From CAG-791 sp002449595 (GTDB taxonomy: Bacteria > Bacillota > Clostridia > Lachnospirales > Lachnospiraceae): DNA of 22,818 bases. Under the pieces are notes generated by a model. That model did not search any database and had not been told where the DNA came from. It saw only the letters and a program-made list of their open reading frames with translations. This document shows positions 1 through 7,141 of the stretch, one piece after another (the first letter of the stretch is position 1; each line of letters begins with the position of its first letter). Location of the stretch: contig CAMNHV010000028.1 in the NCBI GenBank assembly GCA_946539855.1, positions 1-22,818 of the forward strand, written 5' to 3'. The position numbers and the translations under genes are program-made.

Positions 1-175
1 CGACACGACCGGCGCGGGCGACGCCTTTTTCGCAGGCGTCGCCACCGGCCTTACCTACCATAAGTCACTTGCGGAATCATGCGTCATCGGCACACGCCTC
101 GCTTCATCCGTCATCGCAACCAAGGAAAACGTATGCCCGAGATTCCTCCCCGAGGAATTCGGCCTCACCCCCTGA
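1..175 (+). CDS. PfkB-family carbohydrate kinase, C-terminal fragment
   Basis: Only the last 57 codons lie in the window; the reading frame is open from base 2 to the TGA at 173-175. The fragment begins with DTTGAGDAFFAG, the PfkB signature 2 that forms the anion hole and carries the catalytic Asp of ribokinase/fructokinase-type sugar kinases. The rest (a helix ending in PRFLPEEFGL) is a normal family C-terminus. The substrate cannot be told from this piece. It is the only clear protein gene on the plus strand, and its stop overlaps the end of the convergent minus-strand surface-protein gene by 11 bp, so no intergenic terminator separates the two. The family call is firm; the sugar is unknown. 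Confidence 0.85.
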   Translation, partial: DTTGAGDAFFAGVATGLTYHKSLAESCVIGTRLASSVIATKENVCPRFLPEEFGLTP

Positions 176-3100
176 CCTTCCTCCGCAGCACCCACAGCGC
201 GATCCCCATTCCGGAGAGCGCCATGAGGATGCCCGCGAAAAGCACTTTTCCATTGTCCCCCGTCTTCATCGCGTTGATCACGCGCGCTGCGGCCGGGGGA
301 TCTGTTTTTTTGACAGGATTCTCCACTTCGTTCGTGGTGATTTCCTTTCCGTCGATGCTCACTTTTGCGCGGTTGCGGATGACTGTTCCGCCAGGCGTGT
401 TCTCCCGCACCTTCGCCGTCACCGTGACGAACAGGTCGGTGTTCCCCGCGAGCTTCACGTCCCAGACGACACTTCCGTTTTCGTATCTTCCGCCGTGTGA
501 GCTGTCCTTGTACTCGAGGTGGGTGTCAAGCACGTCCGTGACGCGCAGCGTTCGCTCGTTTGCCGACGGATTGTGGACCCGGATGCGGTACTCCAGCAGC
601 AGCCCGGTCTCGACCTCCTGCTTGTTCCACTCCTTCCCGCTGTAGTACACGAACTTCTCCGCATCCGACGCCGTGAGCAGGTAATTGACCACCGTGCCGG
701 TCTGCACCGTGTGCCCGCCAAGCTCCGCCTCTGCGCAGTTCGCGATCGGCTCCTTCTGGTCGCGCACGCGGACCCGGAACGAAACTTCCCGCTCCTTGCC
801 CGGCGCCACGTCGACCTCCCAGCGCACCTTCCGCCTGCCGCCGTCGTCAGACTCCTTCCCGCGGTCCGAGGCGTACAGAAACTGCACCTTGTCCGACGGA
901 TAAAAGTCGCGGATCACATAGTGCGCGGTCCCGGCCTCCTTCGGATTGTAGACCGTGATCCGGTAAGTCAGCACGTCGCCCGGCTTCACGATGCTTTCGT
1001 TGCAGCTTTCCCCTCGCTCATTCAGAACTTCTTTCTTCGGATGAAAAGGTACATACGCCACAACCTCATTCGTCTCCTTCTTCCAGGAATCCGCTGACTG
1101 CGTCGCACGATTGACAAGCTTCTCGTTCTCCGTGTCATCCTTCACTTTGACGGTGACGTGGATCGTGCGCGTCTCGTTCTTTTTCATCTTCAGTTTCCAG
1201 ACGACTGCGCCGTCCTGAAGCTTCCCGCCGTTGTCACTCCCGACGTACTCCGTGTGCTCAGGAAGCTTATCCGTCACAGTAAATTCCTTCTCATACCCAA
1301 ACGGATTATTCACCGTGACGCTGTAAACAAGCTCCGAACCCGCAAACACCGTCTTCCCATCGGCGTCCGTCCCGTCTTTCAGCGCAACGGATTTGACCGG
1401 ATCTTCCGGCACGGCGTTGATCACGGTGTTTGTCGTCTTCCGGACACCGTCCGCGGTGACCACAGCCTGGTTTTCGTATTGGAAAGCCTTTTTCAGCGCG
1501 CTCGCCGTAAAACTCACCGTCTTCCGTCCATGCGCGGGAATCGTGACTTCCCAGGTGATCGTGCCGCCGCTCTCCTTGCCGCCGTCCAGGATGCGGTCCC
1601 ACTTCATGTGCTGCGGGACCTCGTCCGTGATCACGAAGGTCTTCTCGTCGTTCGCCGGGTTTTCCTGCGTGATGGAATATGTGATGATCTGGCCGAGGTC
1701 GATCGGGTGCCCGTCGATGTCGTTTCCGGACTTGTCCAGAACTTTCTTGATCGGGTCCGGCATCACCGGATTCTCGACTTCGTTCGTGTCCTTCCCCGTC
1801 GACCGGAAGCGGACCTGCGCCTTGTTTTTGAGGATCTCGCCTTCTGTGCCTTCCTTGATCCGCACCGTCGCCGTCAGCTCGACCGTCTCCTCGGGGGAAA
1901 GGACGAGATTCCAGGTGACAGTGTTTTTCTTGCCGGCACCATCATGATCCGCGGAGATAAAGTCCGTCCCGCGCGGCAGCGGATCCGTCACTGTGACCTC
2001 CTGCTCCGTGTCCGCCGGGTTCTTCACGACGATCACGTAGGTGAGAATGTCGCCCGCCTTGCGCAAAAATCCGTGCACATCCTCCTTCTCCTTCGACAGG
2101 ACCTTCTTGACCGGGTCCACCATCACGTAATTCGTGACGGTCTCAGTGTCGCGCTCGTACTGCGGCGTGCTCACGTGCGCCGTGTTGTCGACGCGCGCGT
2201 CCTGCGCGCTCTTCTTCGCCTCGAACCGGATGACCAGCGGCCGCGCCTCGTCCGGCGCCAGCTCCTCGGTCCACGTGACCGTCTGCCCGCCTAAGTGCGC
2301 GTGCCCGATGACGCCCAGGATCGTCAGCTCGTCCGGCACGCGGTCCGTCACCGTAAAGACCGTCTTCTCCTCCCGCGGATTGTGGATCGTAATGCGGTAC
2401 TCGTACGGCGTCCCGTAGTCGATCACCTGCCCGTCGACGTCCGCGCCGCTGCTGTCCACGACCTTTTTCGAAGGCGGGTCCGTCAGGTACGTGACGACGT
2501 CGTTCGTCTCGCGGCGGGTTCGGGAACTGCTGAGTCCGGCACGATTGCGGAAAACGCTCGCCTTCGCCCCATCTGGCATCCGCACCGTCACAGCCCGCAC
2601 GATCTCCTCGCCGCTCTCCGCGGTGCCGGTCCAGATGACGGTGTTTCTTTCCGTGGTGCCGCCGTCCGAGACTGAGAGGATCTCCATTCCTTTCGGGATC
2701 TCGTCCCGGAGGGTGAATTCTGTGGGGGTGTCGGTGATGTTTCTCCAAGTAATTGTATATATGACAGTATTGTCTTCTGTCCTGAAAAAGATCTTCTCAT
2801 TGCAATCCTGGCCTGCTGCGGCCGTGGGGTTGGCTGGTGCTTCGACGGTCGCATTTTCCTTTCCCTTTACATCAGACAGACTTACTGTCTTGATTGGATC
2901 CGGCTGCACAAAATTCACAACGGTATTGCTGTCCATCGAGAGATCGTCGACCGTCTGCTTCGCCTTGTTCTCGATCCGGCAGTTTTTATCCTTTGTCTTC
3001 ACGACAAATGAAACCGTCTTCTCTGCGCCGGCCGCGAGCTGCAGCGTCCAGGTGATGCTGCCGTCCTTGACCTCGCCGCCATCGCCCGCCGAGACCAGCT

Positions 3101-5912
3101 CCGTGTGCGCGGGAACGGCATCCGTCAATGTAAATGTCTTCTCCGTGTCCGCCGTATTTTTGACCGTGACGTGGTAAGTCAATTCTTCCTCGAATTCCAC
3201 GTCCATCTTGTCAACGTCCTTGCCGCTCTGGTCCGTGACGGACTTCTTCGGCGGCGGGATGATCTCGTTCGTCACTTCGTTGGTCGGCAGCTCCTGCCCC
3301 GCGATCTGCACCTTTGCAGCGTTGCGGATGCTGCCTTCGCCGGTGGCTTTTGCCGTGAAGGACACTGTCTTTGTGCTCTTTGCCGGGACGGAGACGTTCG
3401 ACCACGTGACCATCGAATCCTTCGCGGCGCCTCCATTGTCCGCGCTCACAAACGTCACCCCTGCCGGAATCTGATCCGTGACGGTCAACGTCTTCGCGAA
3501 GTCGCTCGCATTGGTGACGTTGATCTTGTAAGTGATGGCGCTCCCCTGTCCGACGAGTTTCCCGTTGATATCGCTTCCTTTGCTGTCCACCACCTGCTTG
3601 GTGGGGTTCGGCGAGTACACGACCTTGATCTTGTGGTCGGCCTGGATATTGGTAAAACTATAGGTGGACGGGTACCCCGCCTGGTCGATTTCCTTTTCAT
3701 CGACTGAGATGCTCGTCAGGAAGTGGCCTTCCTTCGGGCTGTAGTCGATCTTCTTGTCCGTGCCGACCTTGACCTTGGTGTCGCTCGGCGTGATCGTGCC
3801 GTTCACGACCTCCGTCGTGACCTTCCGGAACGGGATCTCGGTCGTCGTCTCGTTGCTCTTCTTCGTTTCGGTCTTCCCGTTTCTTGTCACTTCGACGCTC
3901 GCCTGATTCTTCCACGGGCCGGAATTGCCCGCCGAAGGATCATACTTGCAAAAGATCTGCATCGTGTACTCCTGGTTGTAGAAGGAACCCGCGCTCGTGT
4001 CGAGCGCCGTCGCCGTCACCGTCTGCCCGGACGTCTTCACATTGAACTTGCCGGTCGCGTTGCCGCCCGCCTCATTCAGGATCTTCACACTCGTGATCTT
4101 CAGCCCGGTCGGGACCGTGTCCTTCATCACGAAGGCGCTATAGTAATACGCCTCGTCTCTCTCGTACGGCACCTCCTGCGAAATATCGAAGTGAAAAGTC
4201 TCTGTATCAGTGATCGTGTTGCTTGTCACCTCTGTCTCATCGGCATCCGTCACTGTCTTCACGGGCGTCGGGACGTCGTACGGTCCGAATGCGATCGCCG
4301 AAAACGCCATGTAATGCTTCGGCCCGTCGTACCACTCGCCGTTGCGGACTGCCTCCTTCGCGTCGTCCGTCCACTTCCACGCGACGATGTTGTCGTCCAT
4401 CCCCATTCCCGGGAAGAGCGATTCATACTGCTGCGAAGAATATGCGACAGAGAAGCTCCCCGTATCCCGGAAAAGCACTCTCGCCTCCGCCTTGACAGCC
4501 TCCTCGATTGGGGTCGTCGGATAGTCAGTGTCGCTTCCGGCGAAAAGGTACTTCCAGTCCGGATAAGCGCTGTTCGTCCCGTACCAGACCTCAGAAGTGT
4601 TGGTGACCTGGATCTTTGCGATGCTGCCGGAGTTCGCTTTGACCGCAAATTTCTGGTAGTAGTCGATGTCGAGGAGCGTCGCGCTCATGGTGACCTTCAG
4701 CGGGACTTCCTTCCCGTTCTCCTTCGTGTAAAGGTCATACCTGATCACGTACGGATAGTTCTGGAACCAGCAGCCGAACGACGCCCCGCTCGTCCCGAAG
4801 AAAATCGTCGGCGTCTCGCCGGACTTGTAAGTGATCGTTCCCTTCACGTCGACGACTTTTCCGTGGTAACGGCCAGCGTTATAGATCCAGAAGCCGCAGT
4901 TCCCCGACTGGGAGTCGCTGGAGACGTACGCCGTAAACCTCTTGTCGCTCTCCTTATAGACTTCCCCGCTCTTGAAGCCGAACGGCTCGATCGTCGTCGC
5001 GGAGTTCGGCCGCAGTGAAAATGCGTACGCGGAATCCGCTGTGCTGCCGAGCTTTACGACCTCGACGGCGCTGCTGTTCACGGCCTTCTCCGTGTGCACG
5101 GAGCCTGCTGCCTTCAGGGCGGGCGCTGCCTTCAGCTTTCTGCCAAGAAGGATCTCTTCCTCCTCGAGTTCCTCTGATTCTTCGCTTTCCTGGGAGCTCT
5201 CGGCTTCCGCTGAGCCGTCTGTCGCCTCAGAGCTGTCTGTCGCCTTTGACTCTTCTGTTTTTTCAGCGGCCTCGGCTTCCTTTGACTTTTCGGTTTCGGT
5301 AGTCGCATCCGAAGTTGATGTTTCCACGTCAGCGGTCGTTTCCTGCTTCGTTTCCGGTGTACCCGCTGTCTCCGGCGAGTCCGACACTTCTGATATGCTG
5401 CCGTCCCCAGTCTCCCCGGATGTTCCCGCACTATCTGTGATTGCAGATGCTTCATCTGTTTCCGCAGTTGACGGCGTCGTTTCGCCTGGCTGCGGATCCT
5501 GCGGCTCTTCGATCACAGCTGCTTCCTGTTCTGTTCCCGTGCCTGCTTCCGTGCCAGCGGCGCTGCCATCCTGCACCGGTTCCTCCTGAACGGTGCTGAC
5601 TTCCGGCGCGCCTGTTTCCGCGGCGGTGTTTCCAGCAGCGTTGTCTTCTGCTGCACTGGCTTCCGCCGGCTGCACAGCCATCAGGAGTTCTTGGCCTGGA
5701 TTGGTGTCGGTTCCGCTTTTCTCCGGCGTCTCTTCTCCCGGTGCAGCCTCCGTGGACGCCTCCGCGGCGCCTGGCATCTCCGTCGCGAGATCCTGATATA
5801 TGTTTTTTCCTCCATACGCATAACCCTCCGCACACGGTGCCATTGCCATCCATAAGGACAGGCACAGGCACAGTGCCGTCCTTGCCGCAGTCTTCCATAC
5901 TTTTTTGCACAT
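165..5912 (-). CDS. Large secreted, wall-anchored surface protein with DUF11-type repeats
   Basis: A 1915-residue probable adhesin or stalk protein. A signal peptide covers residues 1 to about 30 (MCKK start, hydrophobic core, AEGYA end). Residues about 45-260 are a low-complexity Ala/Thr/Ser/Glu-rich acidic stretch. Residues about 270-560 are an unrecognised head region; about 560-700 resemble an isopeptide-forming pilin-type domain, and about 700-768 a short InlB-type beta repeat. Nine DUF11-like beta-sandwich repeats follow (about 770-1867). The C-terminus is a sorting signal: KTGDN (1883-1887), a hydrophobic segment (about 1890-1909) and an RRKVRG tail. The motif lacks the usual Leu-Pro of LPXTG, reading NAMKTGDN. 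The ATG has GAGAGG 7 nt upstream. A long leader precedes it. It is probably a monocistronic gene; no sortase lies in the window. The ligand is unknown. Confidence 0.88.
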   Translation of the reverse strand: MCKKVWKTAARTALCLCLSLWMAMAPCAEGYAYGGKNIYQDLATEMPGAAEASTEAAPGEETPEKSGTDTNPGQELLMAVQPAEASAAEDNAAGNTAAETGAPEVSTVQEEPVQDGSAAGTEAGTGTEQEAAVIEEPQDPQPGETTPSTAETDEASAITDSAGTSGETGDGSISEVSDSPETAGTPETKQETTADVETSTSDATTETEKSKEAEAAEKTEESKATDSSEATDGSAEAESSQESEESEELEEEEILLGRKLKAAPALKAAGSVHTEKAVNSSAVEVVKLGSTADSAYAFSLRPNSATTIEPFGFKSGEVYKESDKRFTAYVSSDSQSGNCGFWIYNAGRYHGKVVDVKGTITYKSGETPTIFFGTSGASFGCWFQNYPYVIRYDLYTKENGKEVPLKVTMSATLLDIDYYQKFAVKANSGSIAKIQVTNTSEVWYGTNSAYPDWKYLFAGSDTDYPTTPIEEAVKAEARVLFRDTGSFSVAYSSQQYESLFPGMGMDDNIVAWKWTDDAKEAVRNGEWYDGPKHYMAFSAIAFGPYDVPTPVKTVTDADETEVTSNTITDTETFHFDISQEVPYERDEAYYYSAFVMKDTVPTGLKITSVKILNEAGGNATGKFNVKTSGQTVTATALDTSAGSFYNQEYTMQIFCKYDPSAGNSGPWKNQASVEVTRNGKTETKKSNETTTEIPFRKVTTEVVNGTITPSDTKVKVGTDKKIDYSPKEGHFLTSISVDEKEIDQAGYPSTYSFTNIQADHKIKVVYSPNPTKQVVDSKGSDINGKLVGQGSAITYKINVTNASDFAKTLTVTDQIPAGVTFVSADNGGAAKDSMVTWSNVSVPAKSTKTVSFTAKATGEGSIRNAAKVQIAGQELPTNEVTNEIIPPPKKSVTDQSGKDVDKMDVEFEEELTYHVTVKNTADTEKTFTLTDAVPAHTELVSAGDGGEVKDGSITWTLQLAAGAEKTVSFVVKTKDKNCRIENKAKQTVDDLSMDSNTVVNFVQPDPIKTVSLSDVKGKENATVEAPANPTAAAGQDCNEKIFFRTEDNTVIYTITWRNITDTPTEFTLRDEIPKGMEILSVSDGGTTERNTVIWTGTAESGEEIVRAVTVRMPDGAKASVFRNRAGLSSSRTRRETNDVVTYLTDPPSKKVVDSSGADVDGQVIDYGTPYEYRITIHNPREEKTVFTVTDRVPDELTILGVIGHAHLGGQTVTWTEELAPDEARPLVIRFEAKKSAQDARVDNTAHVSTPQYERDTETVTNYVMVDPVKKVLSKEKEDVHGFLRKAGDILTYVIVVKNPADTEQEVTVTDPLPRGTDFISADHDGAGKKNTVTWNLVLSPEETVELTATVRIKEGTEGEILKNKAQVRFRSTGKDTNEVENPVMPDPIKKVLDKSGNDIDGHPIDLGQIITYSITQENPANDEKTFVITDEVPQHMKWDRILDGGKESGGTITWEVTIPAHGRKTVSFTASALKKAFQYENQAVVTADGVRKTTNTVINAVPEDPVKSVALKDGTDADGKTVFAGSELVYSVTVNNPFGYEKEFTVTDKLPEHTEYVGSDNGGKLQDGAVVWKLKMKKNETRTIHVTVKVKDDTENEKLVNRATQSADSWKKETNEVVAYVPFHPKKEVLNERGESCNESIVKPGDVLTYRITVYNPKEAGTAHYVIRDFYPSDKVQFLYASDRGKESDDGGRRKVRWEVDVAPGKEREVSFRVRVRDQKEPIANCAEAELGGHTVQTGTVVNYLLTASDAEKFVYYSGKEWNKQEVETGLLLEYRIRVHNPSANERTLRVTDVLDTHLEYKDSSHGGRYENGSVVWDVKLAGNTDLFVTVTAKVRENTPGGTVIRNRAKVSIDGKEITTNEVENPVKKTDPPAAARVINAMKTGDNGKVLFAGILMALSGMGIALWVLRRKVRG
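310..3602 (-). repeat. Nine tandem DUF11-type repeats within the surface protein
   Basis: Nine units of about 115-140 residues start near residues 770, 887, 1005, 1146, 1266, 1387, 1504, 1624 and 1751. Each opens with a K-[KSTQ]-V-x-[DS] motif, then a TYxIxVxNP-like strand, a TVTDxxP core, a D/S-x-G-G turn and a conserved V-x-W, and closes with N-x-A and TNxVxN. They are diverged at the DNA level rather than recent copies, so they look like an old, stable stalk. Unit 3 is the longest because of an insertion of about 20 residues near its start. Unit 8 has a modified DRGKESDD turn. Confidence 0.85.
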
Positions 5913-6370
5913 GATGATTCCTCTCTTTTTTTTACGAATTGGCTGATTCCAAAGTGCTCTTCGCTGTGGGAAGCACCGGGTGGCTGAGAGAGATCAGATC
6001 TGGGATGGATGAGTGGGCGTGCGGTCTTGAACGGAAATTCGAATATGTCGGTTTGGGATAATAATCGAGAGATCAGAATTAGAAGACAGTAGGCTGTCAG
6101 AAATATAAGAAATATATATCCGCTCGTTTAGAGGATAGAAATAGTCTGATAAAAATAATAAATAATGGTTCAAGACGCAGTGTAAAATCGAATTAATCAG
6201 AATGAGAACAGAAATAGATCTTTGCAAGATTCGGTCTCAGTCATCGGGTGCTTCGGGATTGTTCGGATTTGCCTCCTTTCTCACTGGCAGACAGTGATCG
6301 TCGATCTGATAACGCTGATTTGGTGGGTGACCTCCCGAGCGGAAGGCCGGACTGCTTTCGCAGTAAAGAT
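5913..6370 (-). other. Long AT-rich 5' leader of the surface-protein gene; no gene seen
   Basis: Together with 6371-6595 this is a 683-bp stretch without a convincing gene. If the promoter at 6371-6400 is used, the transcript starts near 6364, leaving about 450 nt of untranslated leader. Its first bases would form a perfect 5-bp hairpin with a GAAA tetraloop (6351-6364). A second perfect 6-bp hairpin (TCACTG/CAGTGA, 6281-6297) is followed directly by a Shine-Dalgarno-like AAAGGAGG (6272-6279), but no start codon lies at a usable distance. Bases about 6000-6230 are clearly AT-rich against the GC-rich surroundings. I could not match a known riboswitch class and saw no terminator hairpin ahead of the start codon. 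Confidence 0.5.
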
Positions 6371-6400
6371 ATTATATGCATCCGCGGCGGGCAAAATCAA
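6371..6400 (-). promoter_or_regulatory. Sigma-70-type promoter for the surface-protein gene
   Basis: On the minus strand TTGATT (6395-6400) and TATAAT (6371-6376) are separated by 18 bp. The -10 is a perfect consensus and the -35 matches at four of six positions. The predicted start is an A near 6364. It lies downstream of the terminator at 6453-6480, as expected for a separate unit. AT-rich sequence closer to the gene could hold a second promoter, but none is as good. Confidence 0.6.
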
Positions 6401-6452
6401 TCCAGAATCTTTGTTCGGAGGACGGCATGATCTGCTCGTTCGACCTGGTCAG

Positions 6453-6480
6453 AAAAAGCCGCATCACCAGGATACGGCTT
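6453..6480 (-). terminator. Intrinsic terminator at the end of the glycerol gene block
   Basis: On the minus strand the sequence forms a 9-bp stem (AGCCGTATC with GATGCGGCT, one G-U pair) around the loop CTGGT, followed directly by five T residues. It lies about 115 nt beyond the stop of the DUF1667 gene and upstream of the surface-protein promoter. It therefore plausibly ends the long collinear transcript. No T-run follows the hairpin on the plus strand, so it works in one direction only. Confidence 0.72.
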
Positions 6481-6595
6481 TACATTCTGTTTGTTGTCCG
6501 TCAGGCTTAGTAAATTTATATCTTCAAGCTCAGTTTACTGTCTTCAGGATACTTCGGTATTATCTGGTAATGCTCCGGAACTGTTCCGATGCCGC

Positions 6596-6970
6596 TCACT
6601 GAACCGCGGCAACGTCCCTCGCCGCGACGATGGCAGCGCCTGTGCCGGCAGCGTCCTCCAGAAGCACGTCGCCGATCTTGACCGGAGCCTTCGCCTCGAT
6701 CCCGGCGATTGCTTTCATGACTTCCATCATCATTTCTTTCGGGACGTCCGTCTTCGTCTTCACCGGAACGACAGCCAGCTCGCCGCCGATGACCTTCGCG
6801 GTGCTCGTCACTGTCCTCACCGGATGCGTGACTTCATTGGCAGCATACTCGGCGCCGCGGGGACAAGTATTTCCCGTGATGTCCTTGACCTGCCCGTCTT
6901 CAAGCGTCACCGTGATCTGGCACCCCATGGGGCACCGGATGCAAGTCAGCTCTCTCTTTTCCATGCTCAT
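6596..6970 (-). CDS. DUF1667 family protein (cysteine-rich partner of the glycerol oxidoreductases)
   Basis: A 124-residue protein of the DUF1667 family, which in Firmicutes is commonly found beside GlpA-like and FAD/NAD-linked oxidoreductases. The N-terminus carries four cysteines, C10-x2-C13-x3-C17 and C36 followed by PRG, a likely metal or Fe-S site. The rest is a small alpha/beta domain (TVLTGCV-like strand, P-V-K, VLLEDAAGTGA). The start is supported by GGAGG 7 nt before the ATG of MSMEK; a second ATG two codons later is possible. It is the last gene of the block, 171 nt after the FAD oxidoreductase. Its biochemical role is not established; by position it may be an electron-transfer or assembly subunit for glycerol-3-phosphate oxidation. 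Confidence 0.87.
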   Translation of the reverse strand: MSMEKRELTCIRCPMGCQITVTLEDGQVKDITGNTCPRGAEYAANEVTHPVRTVTSTAKVIGGELAVVPVKTKTDVPKEMMMEVMKAIAGIEAKAPVKIGDVLLEDAAGTGAAIVAARDVAAVQ

Positions 6971-7024
6971 TTCGCTTCCTCCGCGCCAACATTCTTGCTC
7001 TCACCGCCACTGCGCCACGGCAGT

Positions 7025-7136
7025 TACGGTTCAAATTCACATTTCCCTTACCAGGACCGTAATATTAAGCTTCTGAAAAAGCCTCTCCCGGAAGATCTAC
7101 GGTCTAATTCTTCTATCCAGAAATATGGACCGTAAT
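7025..7136 (-). repeat. Two inverted-repeat units 73 bp apart between two glycerol genes
   Basis: The plus strand reads TACGGTTC (7025-7032), GGACCGTAAT (7054-7063), TACGGTCT (7098-7105) and GGACCGTAAT (7127-7136). Each forward arm is followed 29 bp later by its inverse, and the whole pair repeats after exactly 73 bp with little similarity in the loops beyond a short AATTC. RNA could form two hairpins, or an alternative one joining the middle arms; DNA-bound regulators are the other option. They fill most of the 171-bp spacer between the FAD oxidoreductase and DUF1667 genes. Confidence 0.6.
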
Positions 7137-7141
7137 CCCGC

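Noticed and set aside
5994..6227. 77-codon minus-strand open frame in the AT-rich leader
   Set aside because: It starts with TTG, has no ribosome binding site, and its Ile/Ser/Leu-rich product looks like chance translation of AT-rich DNA.
6191..6238. 15-codon ATG frame in the surface-gene leader as a leader peptide
   Set aside because: The only Shine-Dalgarno-like sequence is about 25 nt away, too far to start it, and no attenuator follows.
6230..6364. Cobalamin-riboswitch-like segments (CACTG hairpin, GATGACTGAGACC)
   Set aside because: The core GGGAA...GGTGAAAATCC element and a proper B12 box are missing; a surface protein is also an unlikely target.
6576..6588. Perfect 13-bp palindrome CGGAACTGTTCCG, LexA-like
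   Set aside because: The half-sites are only one base apart, unlike the four-base spacing of a clostridial or Bacillus SOS box, and it lies just past a stop codon.
6222..6602. 126-codon plus-strand open frame upstream of DUF1667
   Set aside because: It runs across the minus-strand terminator and promoter, has no ribosome binding site and resembles no family.
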